Assembly: GCF_003992665.1 (NCBI RefSeq)
Contig: NZ_RZMX01000059.1
Location: 62,001-126,000, forward strand
Origin: Pelagibacterium montanilacus
Lineage (GTDB): Bacteria; Pseudomonadota; Alphaproteobacteria; Rhizobiales; Devosiaceae
Direction: 5' to 3'
Length of the DNA stretch: 64,000 bases
Position numbers and translations under genes: made by a program
In this document: piece after piece, positions 44,484 to 53,435 of the stretch
Numbering within the stretch: position 1 is the first letter of the stretch
How the letters are laid out: the number at the start of each line of letters is the position of its first letter
The notes under the pieces: generated by a model
What the model saw: the letters and a program-made list of their open reading frames with translations, nothing else
Database searches by the model: none
What the model was told of the DNA's origin: nothing

Positions 44484-45302
44484 CTACCGGTCCCGACCGT
44501 AAAATTCCGATCCGGGGTCGGACATCACCATCTCGCGCATGGCCTCGGCCAGATGCGTGCGCATGCGACCATAGTCCGCACTGCCGAAAAACGCCGCGCC
44601 CCGACGCGGGCGCGGCAGGTCGATCTCGAGCGTTTCCGATACCCGCCCGGGCCGGGGGCTCATCAGCACGACGGTGTCGGAGAGCGTGATCGCCTCGTCC
44701 ACGCTGTGGGTCACAAACAGCACCGCCGCCCCCGTGCGCTGCCAGAGCGCCGTCAACTCGCCCTGCATCAGCTCGCGCGAGTGGGCGTCGAGACTGGCGA
44801 ACGGCTCGTCCATCAGCAACAACTTGGGTTCGCAGGCCAGCGCCCGGGCCAGCGCCACGCGCTGGCGCATGCCCCCCGAAAGCGCGCCGGGATGGGCATC
44901 GCCAAACCCGCCCATGCCCACCCGGTCGAGCCAGTCGCGGGCCCGTGCGCGGCGCTCGGGGGCAGCCAGCCCGGTGCTGCGCAGCGCAAACTCCACATTG
45001 CCCAGCGCAGAAGCCCAGGGCAGCAGGCGATAGGACTGGAACACGAACCCTATGTCCGGGCCCGGCCGGGGCGGGGCGCCGAACACCTCGACGGACCCGG
45101 CATCGGGCGTCAACAGCCCGTCGGCCAGTCGCAGCAGCGTGGTCTTCCCGCACCCCGAGGGGCCGAGCAGCGTCGTGAACCCGCCTTGGGGCACCGACAG
45201 GCTCACATCGCGCAGCGCCAGTGTCGGCGCGCGCCCTGCCGGACTCGCAAAGGACTTGCTCACGTGAGAAAGGACGAGCGCCGCGCGCCCGGTGGCGCTC
45301 AT
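44484..45302 (-). CDS. ABC importer ATPase, NitT/TauT (SsuB/TauB) type
   Basis: A 272-residue ATPase. Walker A GPSGCGKTT (47-55), Q-loop in FVFQSYRLLPWAS, signature LSGGM (141-145), Walker B LLLMDEP (161-167), and VTHSVDEAITLSDTVVLMSPRPG, the H-loop region characteristic of the nitrate/sulfonate/taurine importers. ATG 45302 overlaps the preceding stop as ATGA (45299-45302), so the longer open frame was not used. It converges on tpsB with 59 bp between. It powers uptake with the binding protein and permease encoded upstream. The substrate is unknown. Confidence 0.9.
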   Translation of the reverse strand: MSATGRAALVLSHVSKSFASPAGRAPTLALRDVSLSVPQGGFTTLLGPSGCGKTTLLRLADGLLTPDAGSVEVFGAPPRPGPDIGFVFQSYRLLPWASALGNVEFALRSTGLAAPERRARARDWLDRVGMGGFGDAHPGALSGGMRQRVALARALACEPKLLLMDEPFASLDAHSRELMQGELTALWQRTGAAVLFVTHSVDEAITLSDTVVLMSPRPGRVSETLEIDLPRPRRGAAFFGSADYGRMRTHLAEAMREMVMSDPGSEFYGRDR

Positions 45303-46345
45303 CGGTTCGGCTCGTCTCCACCCGGCGCGGTACCCAACCGGTCGAGCACTGCATCGACGGCGGAAAAATCCACCCATTGGTCCAGCGTCGGCATCTCGGC
45401 ATCCGCGAAATCCTCGGTCCCGGCCAGCCAGTCCCCGGTGAAGGCCAGCGCCTGGGCATCGAGCCCGCCATTGACCATCCACGCGCCCGCAAAGGCATCG
45501 GCCAGCGTCCCGAAATCCTCTGGCCCCAGCTCTCCGCCATAGGGTGCCATCGCCTCGATCCAGAGGTCCGGATCGGCCGCGAAATCGCGGGAAACGGCAA
45601 CCAGCGCGGCAGTCACCGCTTCCACCTCATCGCGTCGGTCCTCCAGCACCGTCCGGGGCACCACATTGACCTTGTTGACCACGGGCGCGGCGGCGAAATA
45701 GGCGTCGGGGTCCACCAAAACCTCCATCCCCGTCTTGTCGGGCAGAGACAGCCACACCCCGATCGAGACGGTCGTCGCGTCGATCCGGCCGGCGGCCAGC
45801 GCCTGCGCGCGCACCGCGGGCTGGCCCAGCGCAACGATCTCCATGGCATCGGGGTCGGCGCCCAGCGACGAGAGCACGCGCGTGCTCAGCGAATGGTCGA
45901 GGCTCCCCAGCCGGCCCACCCCGAAGCTGGCGCCGGCCAGTTTGGCCACCGATCCGAAGTCGTCGCGCGCGGCAATGAGAAAGGGCAGGGAGGTGTTGGG
46001 CGATCCGACGGCGACGAGGCTGTCGTCCCCCTGGGCATGACGCAGCAGCAGCGCGTCCACCCCGATATTGGCCATCTCGCCCTGGCCCGCCTGCAACGCC
46101 GCCAGCGCCGAAGGCGTCTGCTGCACGCGCACCAGCTCCACCTCGACGCCCTCGCGCTCGAAATAGCCAAGCTCGAGCGCCAGATCCATCACCGAATTGG
46201 GCACCAGCGGCGGCTCGAGATGGGTCACGATCAGCCGGAACGGCTCTGCCGCCGCGGCCCCCGGCATCAGCGCCAGCCCCAATGTCAGGCCCACGAGCGC
46301 CAGCCGTCTACAGCGCTCGGGGAGGGGAAGGGTCGTCATGGCCAT
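45299..46345 (-). CDS. ABC importer periplasmic binding protein, NMT1/SsuA-like
   Basis: A 348-residue protein from ATG 46345, preceded by GAGGAG with a 6-nt gap; an ATG at 46360 overlapping the permease stop is the alternative. Signal peptide with core LALVGLTLGLALMPGA and cleavage after AAA (about residue 33). The mature protein has the NMT1/SsuA features RLIVTHLEPPLVPNSVMDLALELGYFEREGVEVELV, ALQAGQGEMANIGVDALL and GSLDHSLSTRVL. Ligands in this family include sulfonates, nitrate and pyrimidine precursors; nothing here decides. The context of a sugar-dehydrogenase-like gene is unusual for the family. Confidence 0.88.
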   Translation of the reverse strand: MAMTTLPLPERCRRLALVGLTLGLALMPGAAAAEPFRLIVTHLEPPLVPNSVMDLALELGYFEREGVEVELVRVQQTPSALAALQAGQGEMANIGVDALLLRHAQGDDSLVAVGSPNTSLPFLIAARDDFGSVAKLAGASFGVGRLGSLDHSLSTRVLSSLGADPDAMEIVALGQPAVRAQALAAGRIDATTVSIGVWLSLPDKTGMEVLVDPDAYFAAAPVVNKVNVVPRTVLEDRRDEVEAVTAALVAVSRDFAADPDLWIEAMAPYGGELGPEDFGTLADAFAGAWMVNGGLDAQALAFTGDWLAGTEDFADAEMPTLDQWVDFSAVDAVLDRLGTAPGGDEPNR

Positions 46346-46356
46346 CGCGGCTCTCC

Positions 46357-47097
46357 TCATGGGTGCGGACGCCAGCGGTCCAGCCGGCTTTCGATCAGTC
46401 GCAGCCCTTCTGTCACCACAACCCCGATCGCTGCAAGGCACAGCACGATCACGAAATATTCTGCCATGCGGAAGGTGTTGCCATAAAGCGCCAGCAGCCC
46501 GCCCAGCCCGGAGACGGCGGTATAGAGCTCGGCCACCACCGTGTTGATCAGCCCCACCGTCGCGCCCAGCCGTAATCCGGCGACGATGAAGGGGACGGCC
46601 CCCGGCAGCACGATCTCGAGAAGGATGCGCCGGCCTGGCGCGCCCACTGAGCGCCCCATCTCGATCAACTCGGCATCGGCGGCCTTTACGCCCGAATAGG
46701 TGGTGATGAGCACCGGCATCACCGCGCCCAGAAACACGATGAACACCTTGGCCTCGAGCCCCAGGCCCAGGAGCACGATGATCAGCGGAATGAACGCCAC
46801 GCGCGGGGTCGCCGCCAGCGCAAAGGCATAGATGTCCAGCGTCCGGCCCAGGGGCGCGATCATCCCCATGGCGACGCCCGAGGCAATGCCGACCACTGCC
46901 GCGATGGCAAAGCCCGAGAGATAGACCGCAAGGCTTTCGGCCAGCGCTTCGGCCAGCCGGCCATCCCCGATCATTTCGAGCGCGGCAGCCAGCGTGTCGC
47001 CGGGGGTGGGGATCAGATTGCGCCCCACCGCCTGCGCGCCGACCATCCAGAGCAGAACGAGAAGGGCCAGAAATCCCAGCCGGTAGAGCGCGATCAT
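46357..47097 (-). CDS. ABC importer permease, NitT/TauT (SsuC/TauC) type
   Basis: A 246-residue inner-membrane permease with six hydrophobic segments. The coupling-loop EAA motif appears around AADAELIEMGRSVGAPGRRILLEIVLPGAVPFIVAGLRLG, as in SsuC/TauC. ATG 47097 follows AAGGTGGGG and was preferred to the GTG at 47112. It overlaps the longer possible start of the binding-protein gene by four bases and lies 34 bp after the sorbosone-dehydrogenase-like gene, so all four genes 48430-44484 look like one transcript. Confidence 0.9.
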   Translation of the reverse strand: MIALYRLGFLALLVLLWMVGAQAVGRNLIPTPGDTLAAALEMIGDGRLAEALAESLAVYLSGFAIAAVVGIASGVAMGMIAPLGRTLDIYAFALAATPRVAFIPLIIVLLGLGLEAKVFIVFLGAVMPVLITTYSGVKAADAELIEMGRSVGAPGRRILLEIVLPGAVPFIVAGLRLGATVGLINTVVAELYTAVSGLGGLLALYGNTFRMAEYFVIVLCLAAIGVVVTEGLRLIESRLDRWRPHP

Positions 47098-47131
47098 GGG
47101 GCCGCGCCCCACCTTTTCCGTGCGCGAGGCC

Positions 47132-48430
47132 TCAGGCAGGGCTCACCCGCCAGATGACGTCGCCCACATCGTCGGCCATCAGCAGCGCGTTGTCCGGCGC
47201 CACCGCCACACCGACCGGGCGGCCATAGGCGTGCTTTTCGTCCGGGGACAGGAACCCGGTCAGTACGTCCTGCAGCGGTCCGGCGGGCTTGCCGTCGGCA
47301 AACGGCACGAAGGCGAGCTTGTAGCCCGAGAGCACCGAGCGGTTCCACGAGCCGTGCTGGCCGATCGCCATGCCCGTGCCCATCCCGGGCAGAACGCCCT
47401 CGGGCACCCAGCACAGCCCCAGCGATGCAGTGTGCCCGCCCAGTGCGAAATCGGGGGTGATGGCGCGCGCGACCAGCGCGCTGTCCTGCTTCACACGATC
47501 GTCCACGATCCGGTCCCAGTAGCAGAACGGCCAGCCGTAGAACCCGCCATCCTGGACCGAGGTGAGGTAGTCGGGCGGGGTCTCGTCGCCCAGCCCGTCG
47601 CGCTCGTTGACCACGGTCCACAGCGTCTCCCGATCCGGGCCCCACGCCATGCCCACCGGATTGCGCAGCCCGCCGGCAAAGATGCGCGTGGTCTCGGTCG
47701 CCAGGTCGATCTCGTGGATCGCGGCGCGGCCCTCTTCCTTGGCCATGCCGTTCTCGTCGATATTGCCCAGCGAGCCCACGGCCACGTAAAGCTTGGTCTG
47801 GTCCGCGCTCACGATCAGGTTGCGCGTCCAGTGCCCGCCCGTCTCGTAATGGGAAATCTGCCTTCCCTTGGCGGTGATCTTGGTCTGCCCTTCCTCATAG
47901 GGGAAGGCGACGACGCCGTCGGTGTTGCCCACATAGAGCGTCGAGCCCACCAGCGCCATGCCGTAGGGCTGGCTCAGCCCGGTCAGGAAATCCTCGCGGA
48001 TTTCGGCCACCCCGTCGCCATCGGCGTCGCGCAGGAGCGTGATGCGGTTGGCGCTCTCGCCGACCGCGCGGGCCCGCTTCATCGTCGCGTACTGGGCGAA
48101 GTCGAAGGGCGATTTGATGTCGCCCTTGAGCCCGCACGATTCGGCCACCAGCACGTCGCCATTGGGCAGGGTGTAAATCTGGCGCGGATGGTCGAGCCCG
48201 CGCGCAAAGGCGTTCACCTTCAAGCCGCTGGCCGCCACCGGCGTGTGGTCGCCTTCCCAGCCCTTGGCGGTCGGCATCTTGAGCGTGGGGACGGACTGTT
48301 CCTTGGCATCGGGAATCTTTGGCGCCGAGCCGCGGGCCTGTTCAGGCGTCTTGCCGTCCCAGCGGCGCAAAAGGATCGCGCCCGCTCCGATCGCCGCAAC
48401 AGCCCTGCCAACCAAACCCGTCAAGCTCAT
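47132..48430 (-). CDS. PQQ-dependent sugar dehydrogenase/sorbosone dehydrogenase-like protein
   Basis: A 432-residue beta-propeller of the glucose/sorbosone dehydrogenase (GSDH) family, with an N-terminal hydrophobic anchor or signal (GRAVAAIGAGAILL). Propeller blades are marked by GLDHPRQIYTLPNGDVLVAES, SQPYGMALVGSTLYVGNTDG, FAGGLRNPVGMAWGP, GHWTRNLIVSADQTKLYVAVGS, HGSWNRSVLSGYKLAFVPF and YGRPVGVAVAPDNALLMADD; these contain the conserved His and Arg residues of the family active site. It would oxidise an aldose or other sugar in the periplasm with pyrroloquinoline quinone. ATG 48430 has AAGGGG before it. Many family members lack proven activity, so substrate and cofactor are inferred. Confidence 0.85.
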   Translation of the reverse strand: MSLTGLVGRAVAAIGAGAILLRRWDGKTPEQARGSAPKIPDAKEQSVPTLKMPTAKGWEGDHTPVAASGLKVNAFARGLDHPRQIYTLPNGDVLVAESCGLKGDIKSPFDFAQYATMKRARAVGESANRITLLRDADGDGVAEIREDFLTGLSQPYGMALVGSTLYVGNTDGVVAFPYEEGQTKITAKGRQISHYETGGHWTRNLIVSADQTKLYVAVGSLGNIDENGMAKEEGRAAIHEIDLATETTRIFAGGLRNPVGMAWGPDRETLWTVVNERDGLGDETPPDYLTSVQDGGFYGWPFCYWDRIVDDRVKQDSALVARAITPDFALGGHTASLGLCWVPEGVLPGMGTGMAIGQHGSWNRSVLSGYKLAFVPFADGKPAGPLQDVLTGFLSPDEKHAYGRPVGVAVAPDNALLMADDVGDVIWRVSPA

Positions 48431-48500
48431 GGATAATCCCCTTTTTCGGTTGGCCACAAACTAGCCCAACCCGCCGCCGGGGGAAACCGTCAATCGCCGC

Positions 48501-48683
48501 TCAATCCTTGTGCTCGGGCTTGCCCTTGCGGTCGGTCGAAGCCATTTCGTCGAGCTCCTTCTCGCTCATGGACTCGTACATCTGCTTGGAGGCGCCCTGC
48601 AGGTCCTTGACCTTGGTGTCGCCGCGCTTGGCCGACAGCGCCGCGCCGGCGGCCTTCTGCTGGGCTTTCGATTGTGCCTTCAT
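48501..48683 (-). CDS. DUF3008 family small protein
   Basis: A 60-residue, highly charged, probably disordered cytoplasmic protein: KAQQKAAGAALSAKRGDTK then GASKQMYESMSEKELDEMAS and KGKPEH at the end, which matches the small DUF3008 family common in alphaproteobacteria. Function unknown; often stress-induced. ATG 48683 has GGAAAGGAA upstream. It is divergent from mgtC, and a near-consensus EcfG promoter lies upstream; the sorbosone-dehydrogenase-like gene follows 70 bp downstream and might be read from the same promoter. Confidence 0.88.
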   Translation of the reverse strand: MKAQSKAQQKAAGAALSAKRGDTKVKDLQGASKQMYESMSEKELDEMASTDRKGKPEHKD

Positions 48684-48747
48684 CGCCTGGGTTTCCTTTC
48701 CCGGTTCCAGATCAGCGCTTCCCAGGAGAGGAAACGCTTTGAGCCAC

Positions 48748-48772
48748 AACGCGGCTGTGCCCGATCGGTTCG
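48748..48772 (-). promoter_or_regulatory. EcfG-like promoter of the DUF3008 gene (one mismatch)
   Basis: Read on the minus strand: CGAAC (48772-48768), a 16-bp spacer and CGTT (48751-48748); one mismatch from GGAAC-N16-CGTT. It is 65 bp before the DUF3008 start and faces away from the perfect promoter at 48799. Confidence 0.45.
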
Positions 48773-48798
48773 CGCCCGCGTCCGCTTGCGCCGCGCTT

Positions 48799-48824
48799 GG
48801 AACCGGGCCGCATTGCCCCGCGTT
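48799..48824 (+). promoter_or_regulatory. EcfG-type promoter of mgtC
   Basis: GGAAC (48799-48803), a 17-bp spacer and CGTT (48821-48824) match the consensus fully. It lies 33 bp ahead of the mgtC start in the 173-bp divergent gap. Confidence 0.7.
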
Positions 48825-48856
48825 GCAAGCGATCATTACCTTGGGGAGCGCGCCAC

Positions 48857-49324
48857 ATGACCGATACCGAGATCGTCATCAGGCTGTTGATCGCAACCGG
48901 CGGGGGCATGCTTCTTGGGCTCGACCGTGAAGTGCGCGGAATATCCGCGGGCATTCGGACCCACGGAATGGTGGGGCTGAGTTCTGCCGCCATCGTGGTT
49001 TCGGCCATGCTGCTCTATGAAACCCTCCAGGCCGGGCCGGGCGGTATAGCGGTCGATCCATTGCGCGTGGTCCAGGGGCTGGCCCAGGCAATCGGGTTCA
49101 TCGCGGCGGGCACCATTTTTTTTGCCAAGGGCGACGTTCACAACCTCACCTCCGCAGCCAACATCTGGCTCGCCGCGGCGTTGGGCATCATCGCCGGAGC
49201 GGGCCAGTACGTGCTCTTTGTGGCCACCCTGATCCTCGGGGTGGTGCTGATCTCCGGCGTCCGGGTGATCGAGCGCTTTCTGCCCTTCGGCACCAAGGCC
49301 AGAAGGACCCGGTCGGACGACTGA
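48857..49324 (+). CDS. mgtC: MgtC/SapB family membrane protein
   Basis: A 155-residue inner-membrane protein with four or five hydrophobic segments and the family signature GGGMLLGLDREVRGISAGIRTHGMVGLSSA. Only the N-terminal membrane domain is present; the C-terminal ACT-like domain of virulence-type MgtC is absent, as in the short SapB-type members. Family members support growth in low magnesium or low pH and control ATP synthase or phosphate in some bacteria. ATG 48857 follows GGGGAG. The perfect EcfG promoter upstream places it in the general stress regulon, which is inferred. Confidence 0.9.
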   Translation: MTDTEIVIRLLIATGGGMLLGLDREVRGISAGIRTHGMVGLSSAAIVVSAMLLYETLQAGPGGIAVDPLRVVQGLAQAIGFIAAGTIFFAKGDVHNLTSAANIWLAAALGIIAGAGQYVLFVATLILGVVLISGVRVIERFLPFGTKARRTRSDD

Positions 49325-49392
49325 AACGCGTTCGGAACCATTCCCACCCTGCGCCCATTGTGCCTCAAGACACAATCGGGGCGGGGGGTAGA

Positions 49393-50136
49393 ATGGTACG
49401 GATATCGCGGCGCGCCTTCATACGGCAGATTCTTATGGCCGGAACGGTCGTGGCGGGGTTCCCTGCAGCCGCCCTCGGCCGGCAATATCGCGGCGGCGAG
49501 GGCATGCCGTGGGAGGCAGGACAAACACACACACCCTATTACGGCACCGAACCCGGCACCTTCTTTACTTCGGCAGAACGCGCCTGCGTGGATGCGATCA
49601 CCGCCCGGCTGATCCCTTCGGACGAGGATGGCCCCGGCGCCCGGGAAGCCGGCGTCGTCGAGTTCATAGACCGGCAAATGGCCGGCTTTTTCGGGCGCGG
49701 CCAGCGCTGGTACATGTCCGGCCCCTGGCCCGAGGGCCTGCCCACACAGGGCTATCAGAGCCAGTTCACCCCCGCCCAGCTTTACCGCGAGGCCATCGCC
49801 GCGCTCGATGCATGGTGCGAGACCAACAGGGGTGGCAGCTTTGCCGCGCTCGAAGAGGACGCGCAGGACGAAATCCTCACCGGTATCGAGAGCGGCGACG
49901 TCACCTTCGATGGCGTGTCCGCCGAGACCTTTTTCAGTCTCGTCAAGGAGAACGCCATAGAGGGCTTCTTCTGCGATCCGATCTATGGCGGCAACCGGGA
50001 CATGGTGGGCTGGTCCTATGTGGGCTTTCCCGGTGCGCGCTACGACTATCGCGATTTTGTTCACCACGACGGCGCCCGGATAGACCTTCCGCCTGTCGCC
50101 CTCATGGGGCGGCCGGAATGGTCGGCGGCGCAATAG
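49393..50136 (+). CDS. Gluconate 2-dehydrogenase subunit 3 family protein (Tat)
   Basis: A 247-residue small subunit of a membrane-bound GMC flavocytochrome. The N-terminus VRISRRAFIRQILMAGTVVAGF is a twin-arginine signal (S5-R6-R7-A8-F9) so the folded complex is exported with its FAD. The mature part has FFTSAERACVDAITARLIPSDEDGPGAREAGVVEFIDRQM, the family signature, and GGNRDMVGWSYVGFPGARYDY near the end. ATG 49393 was chosen because the Tat motif begins there. The subunit helps the flavoprotein fold and leave the cell through the Tat pore. First of three genes in an operon. Confidence 0.92.
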   Translation: MVRISRRAFIRQILMAGTVVAGFPAAALGRQYRGGEGMPWEAGQTHTPYYGTEPGTFFTSAERACVDAITARLIPSDEDGPGAREAGVVEFIDRQMAGFFGRGQRWYMSGPWPEGLPTQGYQSQFTPAQLYREAIAALDAWCETNRGGSFAALEEDAQDEILTGIESGDVTFDGVSAETFFSLVKENAIEGFFCDPIYGGNRDMVGWSYVGFPGARYDYRDFVHHDGARIDLPPVALMGRPEWSAAQ

Positions 50137-50167
50137 CAATCATTGCCAGCAAGGGGCGGGGAACATC

Positions 50168-51928
50168 ATGGTGCAGAAAAAACCGGCAGTCGACGCGGTC
50201 CTTGTGGGGTTCGGGTGGACCGGGGCGATCATGGCCCAGCAGCTCACTGAGGCCGGGCTCAACGTCGTTGCGATCGAACGGGGAGGCTGGCGCGACACGC
50301 CCACCCATTTCCCCCCGACCATCGCCCAGGACGAATTGCGTTACTACTGGCGCCACGAGATGTTCCAGGAGACCGCGCGCGAAACACTCACCTTCCGCAA
50401 CAATCCTGCCCAGCGCGCCCTGCCCATGCGCCGGTGGGGCTCGTTCCTGCCCGGCGAGGGTGTCGGAGGCTCAGGGGTCCACTGGAATGGCATTACCTAC
50501 CGGTTCCTGCCCTCCGATTTCGAGGCTCGCACTCACAACGAGCAACGCTATGGCCCCTTGCCCCAAGACATGACGGTGCAGGATTACGGGGTCACCTATG
50601 ACGAGCTGGAGCCCCATTTCGATACCTTCGAGAAGATCTGCGGCATCTCCGGGCGCGCCGGCAATCTGGGCGGCACTATCCAGGAGGGGGGCAACCCCTT
50701 CGAAGGCTGGCGCAGCGACGAATATCCCAATCCTCCGCTCGAGATGACTTTCGCCCAGGATCGGTTCGAGGAAAGCGCGCGGGCGATGGGGCTCCATCCC
50801 TTCCCCGCGCCGGCCGCCAACATGAGCCGGGCCTACACAAACCCGCTGGGGCTCTCTCTGGCGCCCTGCACCTATTGCGGCTTTTGCGAGAAATACGGGT
50901 GCGGCAATTATTCCAAGTCGAGCCCCCAGACCACCATCATTCCCGTATTGATGCGCAAGTCCAACTTCACCCTGCGCACCAATTGCGAGGTGCTCCATGT
51001 CGACAAACACCCTGACGGCACGCGCGCCACGGGTGTAACTTATGTTGATGCGCAGGGAGATGTCTTCGAGCAGCCCGCCGACATGGTCATTCTGTGCGCC
51101 TACCAGCTCCAGAACACGCGTCTCATGATGCTCTCCGATATTGGCGAGCAGTACGATCCGGTCACCGGGCAGGGCGTTGTGGGCAAGAACTACTGCTACC
51201 AGGTCATGAGCTCGGTGCAGGTATTTTACGATGACGCCTTCACCAACGGATTTGTCGGCGCAGGTGCGCTCTCGATGGTCGCGGACGACTACAATGGTGA
51301 CAATTTCGACCATTCGGGCCTCGGTTTCATCGGCGGCGGCTACATATCGTGCAGCACCACCAATGCCCGTCCCATCGAATCCCGGCCCGTTCCCGAGGGC
51401 ACTCCGGAATGGGGCAGCGCCTGGAAAAAGGCAATGCGGGAGAGCTTTCTCAAGACCACCTCGGTCGGCGTCCATGGGGCCTCGATGGCCCACCGACTCA
51501 ACTATCTCGACCTCGACCCCACATATACCGACGCCTGGGGCCGGCCGCTGATGCGTATGACATATGATTTCACGGCCAATGACCGGCGCATGACCGATTT
51601 CATCACGCCCATTGCCGCCGATATCGCCCGCGGCATGGGCGGCCGGGAGATCAAGATCAACGAGCGCACGGGATCCTATGATTCCATGCCCTACCAGACC
51701 ACCCACAACACCGGCGGCACCATCATGGGCCAGTCCCCGGCCGACAGCGTGGTCAACCGCTATCTCCAAAGCTGGGATTTGCACAATCTGTTCGTCATGG
51801 GGGCAGGGGCGTTTCCCCAGAACGCCGGCTACAACCCGACCGGTACGGTGGCGGCGCTTGCCTATTGGTCGGCGGACGCGATCGTGAACCAGTATCTGCG
51901 CGACCCCGGACCGATGGTGCAGGCATGA
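50168..51928 (+). CDS. GMC-family flavoprotein dehydrogenase, large subunit (gluconate 2-dehydrogenase type)
   Basis: A 586-residue GMC oxidoreductase. FAD-binding VLVGFGWTGAIMAQQ near the N-terminus, GEGVGGSGVHWNGITYRFLP in the substrate/FAD region, a Cys-rich CTYCGFCEKYGCGNYSKS that in relatives binds a 3Fe-4S cluster, and near the end the catalytic HNTGGTIMG...FPQNAGYNPTGT region with His/Asn. Membrane-bound family enzymes oxidise gluconate, 2-ketogluconate, sorbitol or fructose at the periplasmic face and pass electrons to ubiquinone through the cytochrome subunit. No own signal peptide, in line with piggyback Tat export by the small subunit. The sugar acid is not determined by sequence. 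Confidence 0.92.
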   Translation: MVQKKPAVDAVLVGFGWTGAIMAQQLTEAGLNVVAIERGGWRDTPTHFPPTIAQDELRYYWRHEMFQETARETLTFRNNPAQRALPMRRWGSFLPGEGVGGSGVHWNGITYRFLPSDFEARTHNEQRYGPLPQDMTVQDYGVTYDELEPHFDTFEKICGISGRAGNLGGTIQEGGNPFEGWRSDEYPNPPLEMTFAQDRFEESARAMGLHPFPAPAANMSRAYTNPLGLSLAPCTYCGFCEKYGCGNYSKSSPQTTIIPVLMRKSNFTLRTNCEVLHVDKHPDGTRATGVTYVDAQGDVFEQPADMVILCAYQLQNTRLMMLSDIGEQYDPVTGQGVVGKNYCYQVMSSVQVFYDDAFTNGFVGAGALSMVADDYNGDNFDHSGLGFIGGGYISCSTTNARPIESRPVPEGTPEWGSAWKKAMRESFLKTTSVGVHGASMAHRLNYLDLDPTYTDAWGRPLMRMTYDFTANDRRMTDFITPIAADIARGMGGREIKINERTGSYDSMPYQTTHNTGGTIMGQSPADSVVNRYLQSWDLHNLFVMGAGAFPQNAGYNPTGTVAALAYWSADAIVNQYLRDPGPMVQA

Positions 51929-53160
51929 CCAGATTCTCCCTTTTCTCCGCCCTTCCCCTCGCAGCAGCCGCCTTCTGGACCGGGTCGGCTGCTGGAAGTG
52001 AAGAGTTGTCCTTCAGCCAGGTTGAGCGCGGGCGCTATCTGGCCACTGCCAGCGACTGCATCGGCTGTCACACCGATTTCGAAAATGGCGCAGAGCCCTA
52101 CGCTGGAGGGCGAGGCCTTGAAACGCCGTTCGGCGTCATCTACTCGCCCAACCTCACCTTCGACGATGAGACAGGGCTGGGCCGCTGGACGCGCGACGAT
52201 TTCTACCGCGCGATGAACGAGGGCATAGACAGGGAGGGCAACCACCTCTACCCGGCTTTCCCTTATCCTTATTTCACGCTGATGCCGCGACAGGATACCG
52301 ACGCGATCTATGACTATCTGAGCACGCTCGAACCGGTGCACAAGGAGAAGCCCGAAAACGAGCTGCCATTCCCCTTCAACTTGCGCCAGGCAATCCTGGG
52401 CTGGAACACGCTCTTTTTCGAGGAGCGGGAGTTCGTCTCCGACCCCGAGATGTCGGACGAATGGAACCGAGGCCGCTATCTCGTCGATGGCCCGGCCCAT
52501 TGCGGCGCGTGTCACACGGGCAAGAACTTCGCGGGCGCCGATGTGGACGAGGAGTATCTGCGCGGTGGCGTGCTCGAAAACTGGCTCGCCCCCAACATTC
52601 GCGGCGGCGAGAATGGCGGGCTCGATGACTGGTCACAGGCCGAAATCGTCCAGTTCCTGCGCACAGGGCGGAACGATCACACTGCGGCCTTGCAGCGCAT
52701 GGGCGAGGTTGTGGTGCTCTCGACCCAGAAGCTTGCCAATTCCGATCTCGAGGCGATTGCCGACTATCTCAAAACTCTCGACGACGATCCCCGCGAGATT
52801 CAGCCGTCCCAGGATAGTGCGGTGATGGAAGCCGGCGAGGCCATCTTCTTCGACAGCTGCGCCGCCTGCCATGCAGTAGACGGCACGGGGGCGCCGGGCC
52901 TGTTCGCGCCGCTCGATGGCTCCAACAAGGTCAATTCCGAGGATCCCACCACCGTTATCCGGGTGATCCTCGAAGGCACCCAGGCAGTCGCCACCGACGC
53001 CCATCCCGGTCCCTTGGCCATGCCGGCCTATGATTGGAAGCTCGATGATGGACAGATTGCGGACGTCGCGACCTATATCCGCAACGCATGGACCAACTCC
53101 GCCCCGGCGGTCGATGCCGGCACGGTCGAGGACCTGCGCGAGTATTTGTCCGAGGATTGA
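51925..53160 (+). CDS. Triheme cytochrome c subunit of the GMC dehydrogenase
   Basis: A 411-residue periplasmic cytochrome with a Sec signal (LFSALPLAAAAFWTGSAAG) and three CxxCH heme sites: C45/C48/H49, C193/C196/H197 and C312/C315/H316. This is the standard triheme subunit of gluconate 2-dehydrogenase and related enzymes and hands electrons to quinone or an oxidase. The start overlaps the flavoprotein stop by four bases (ATGA, 51925-51928). No C-terminal anchor helix is obvious; the protein ends EYLSED. Confidence 0.94.
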   Translation: MTRFSLFSALPLAAAAFWTGSAAGSEELSFSQVERGRYLATASDCIGCHTDFENGAEPYAGGRGLETPFGVIYSPNLTFDDETGLGRWTRDDFYRAMNEGIDREGNHLYPAFPYPYFTLMPRQDTDAIYDYLSTLEPVHKEKPENELPFPFNLRQAILGWNTLFFEEREFVSDPEMSDEWNRGRYLVDGPAHCGACHTGKNFAGADVDEEYLRGGVLENWLAPNIRGGENGGLDDWSQAEIVQFLRTGRNDHTAALQRMGEVVVLSTQKLANSDLEAIADYLKTLDDDPREIQPSQDSAVMEAGEAIFFDSCAACHAVDGTGAPGLFAPLDGSNKVNSEDPTTVIRVILEGTQAVATDAHPGPLAMPAYDWKLDDGQIADVATYIRNAWTNSAPAVDAGTVEDLREYLSED

Positions 53161-53435
53161 CGCGCCAGGGGCGGGCAGTGGGGCCAGCCCGCAGCGGAAA
53201 TTTAAGTGGTTCAGCAGGCAGGCCCAGTTTGACAAGCGCTAGCTCAATATAGCGCAGTTTTCGCCCAGCCCGGTTCCGAGCCAATTAAAGGCCCTCTGCT
53301 GCAAAGGCCAGGACTTATACCACCATCCGCTGCATGCGTGCCCCACACTCTCCTCGTGCGGTAGACCGGGCCCCGACAGCGCCTGGATCGTGTTGGGCGA
53401 CGTCAATTGACAATCCCGGGACCGGCGTCCTCCGC

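Noticed and set aside
45221-48436. Plus-strand open frames of 421 and 446 codons opposite the ABC and dehydrogenase-like genes.
   Set aside because: Antisense shadows of genes with clear families and overlaps typical of operons.
50471-51784. Minus-strand open frame of 437 codons opposite the GMC dehydrogenase.
   Set aside because: Shadow; no motif, and the plus-strand gene has complete FAD and Cys motifs.
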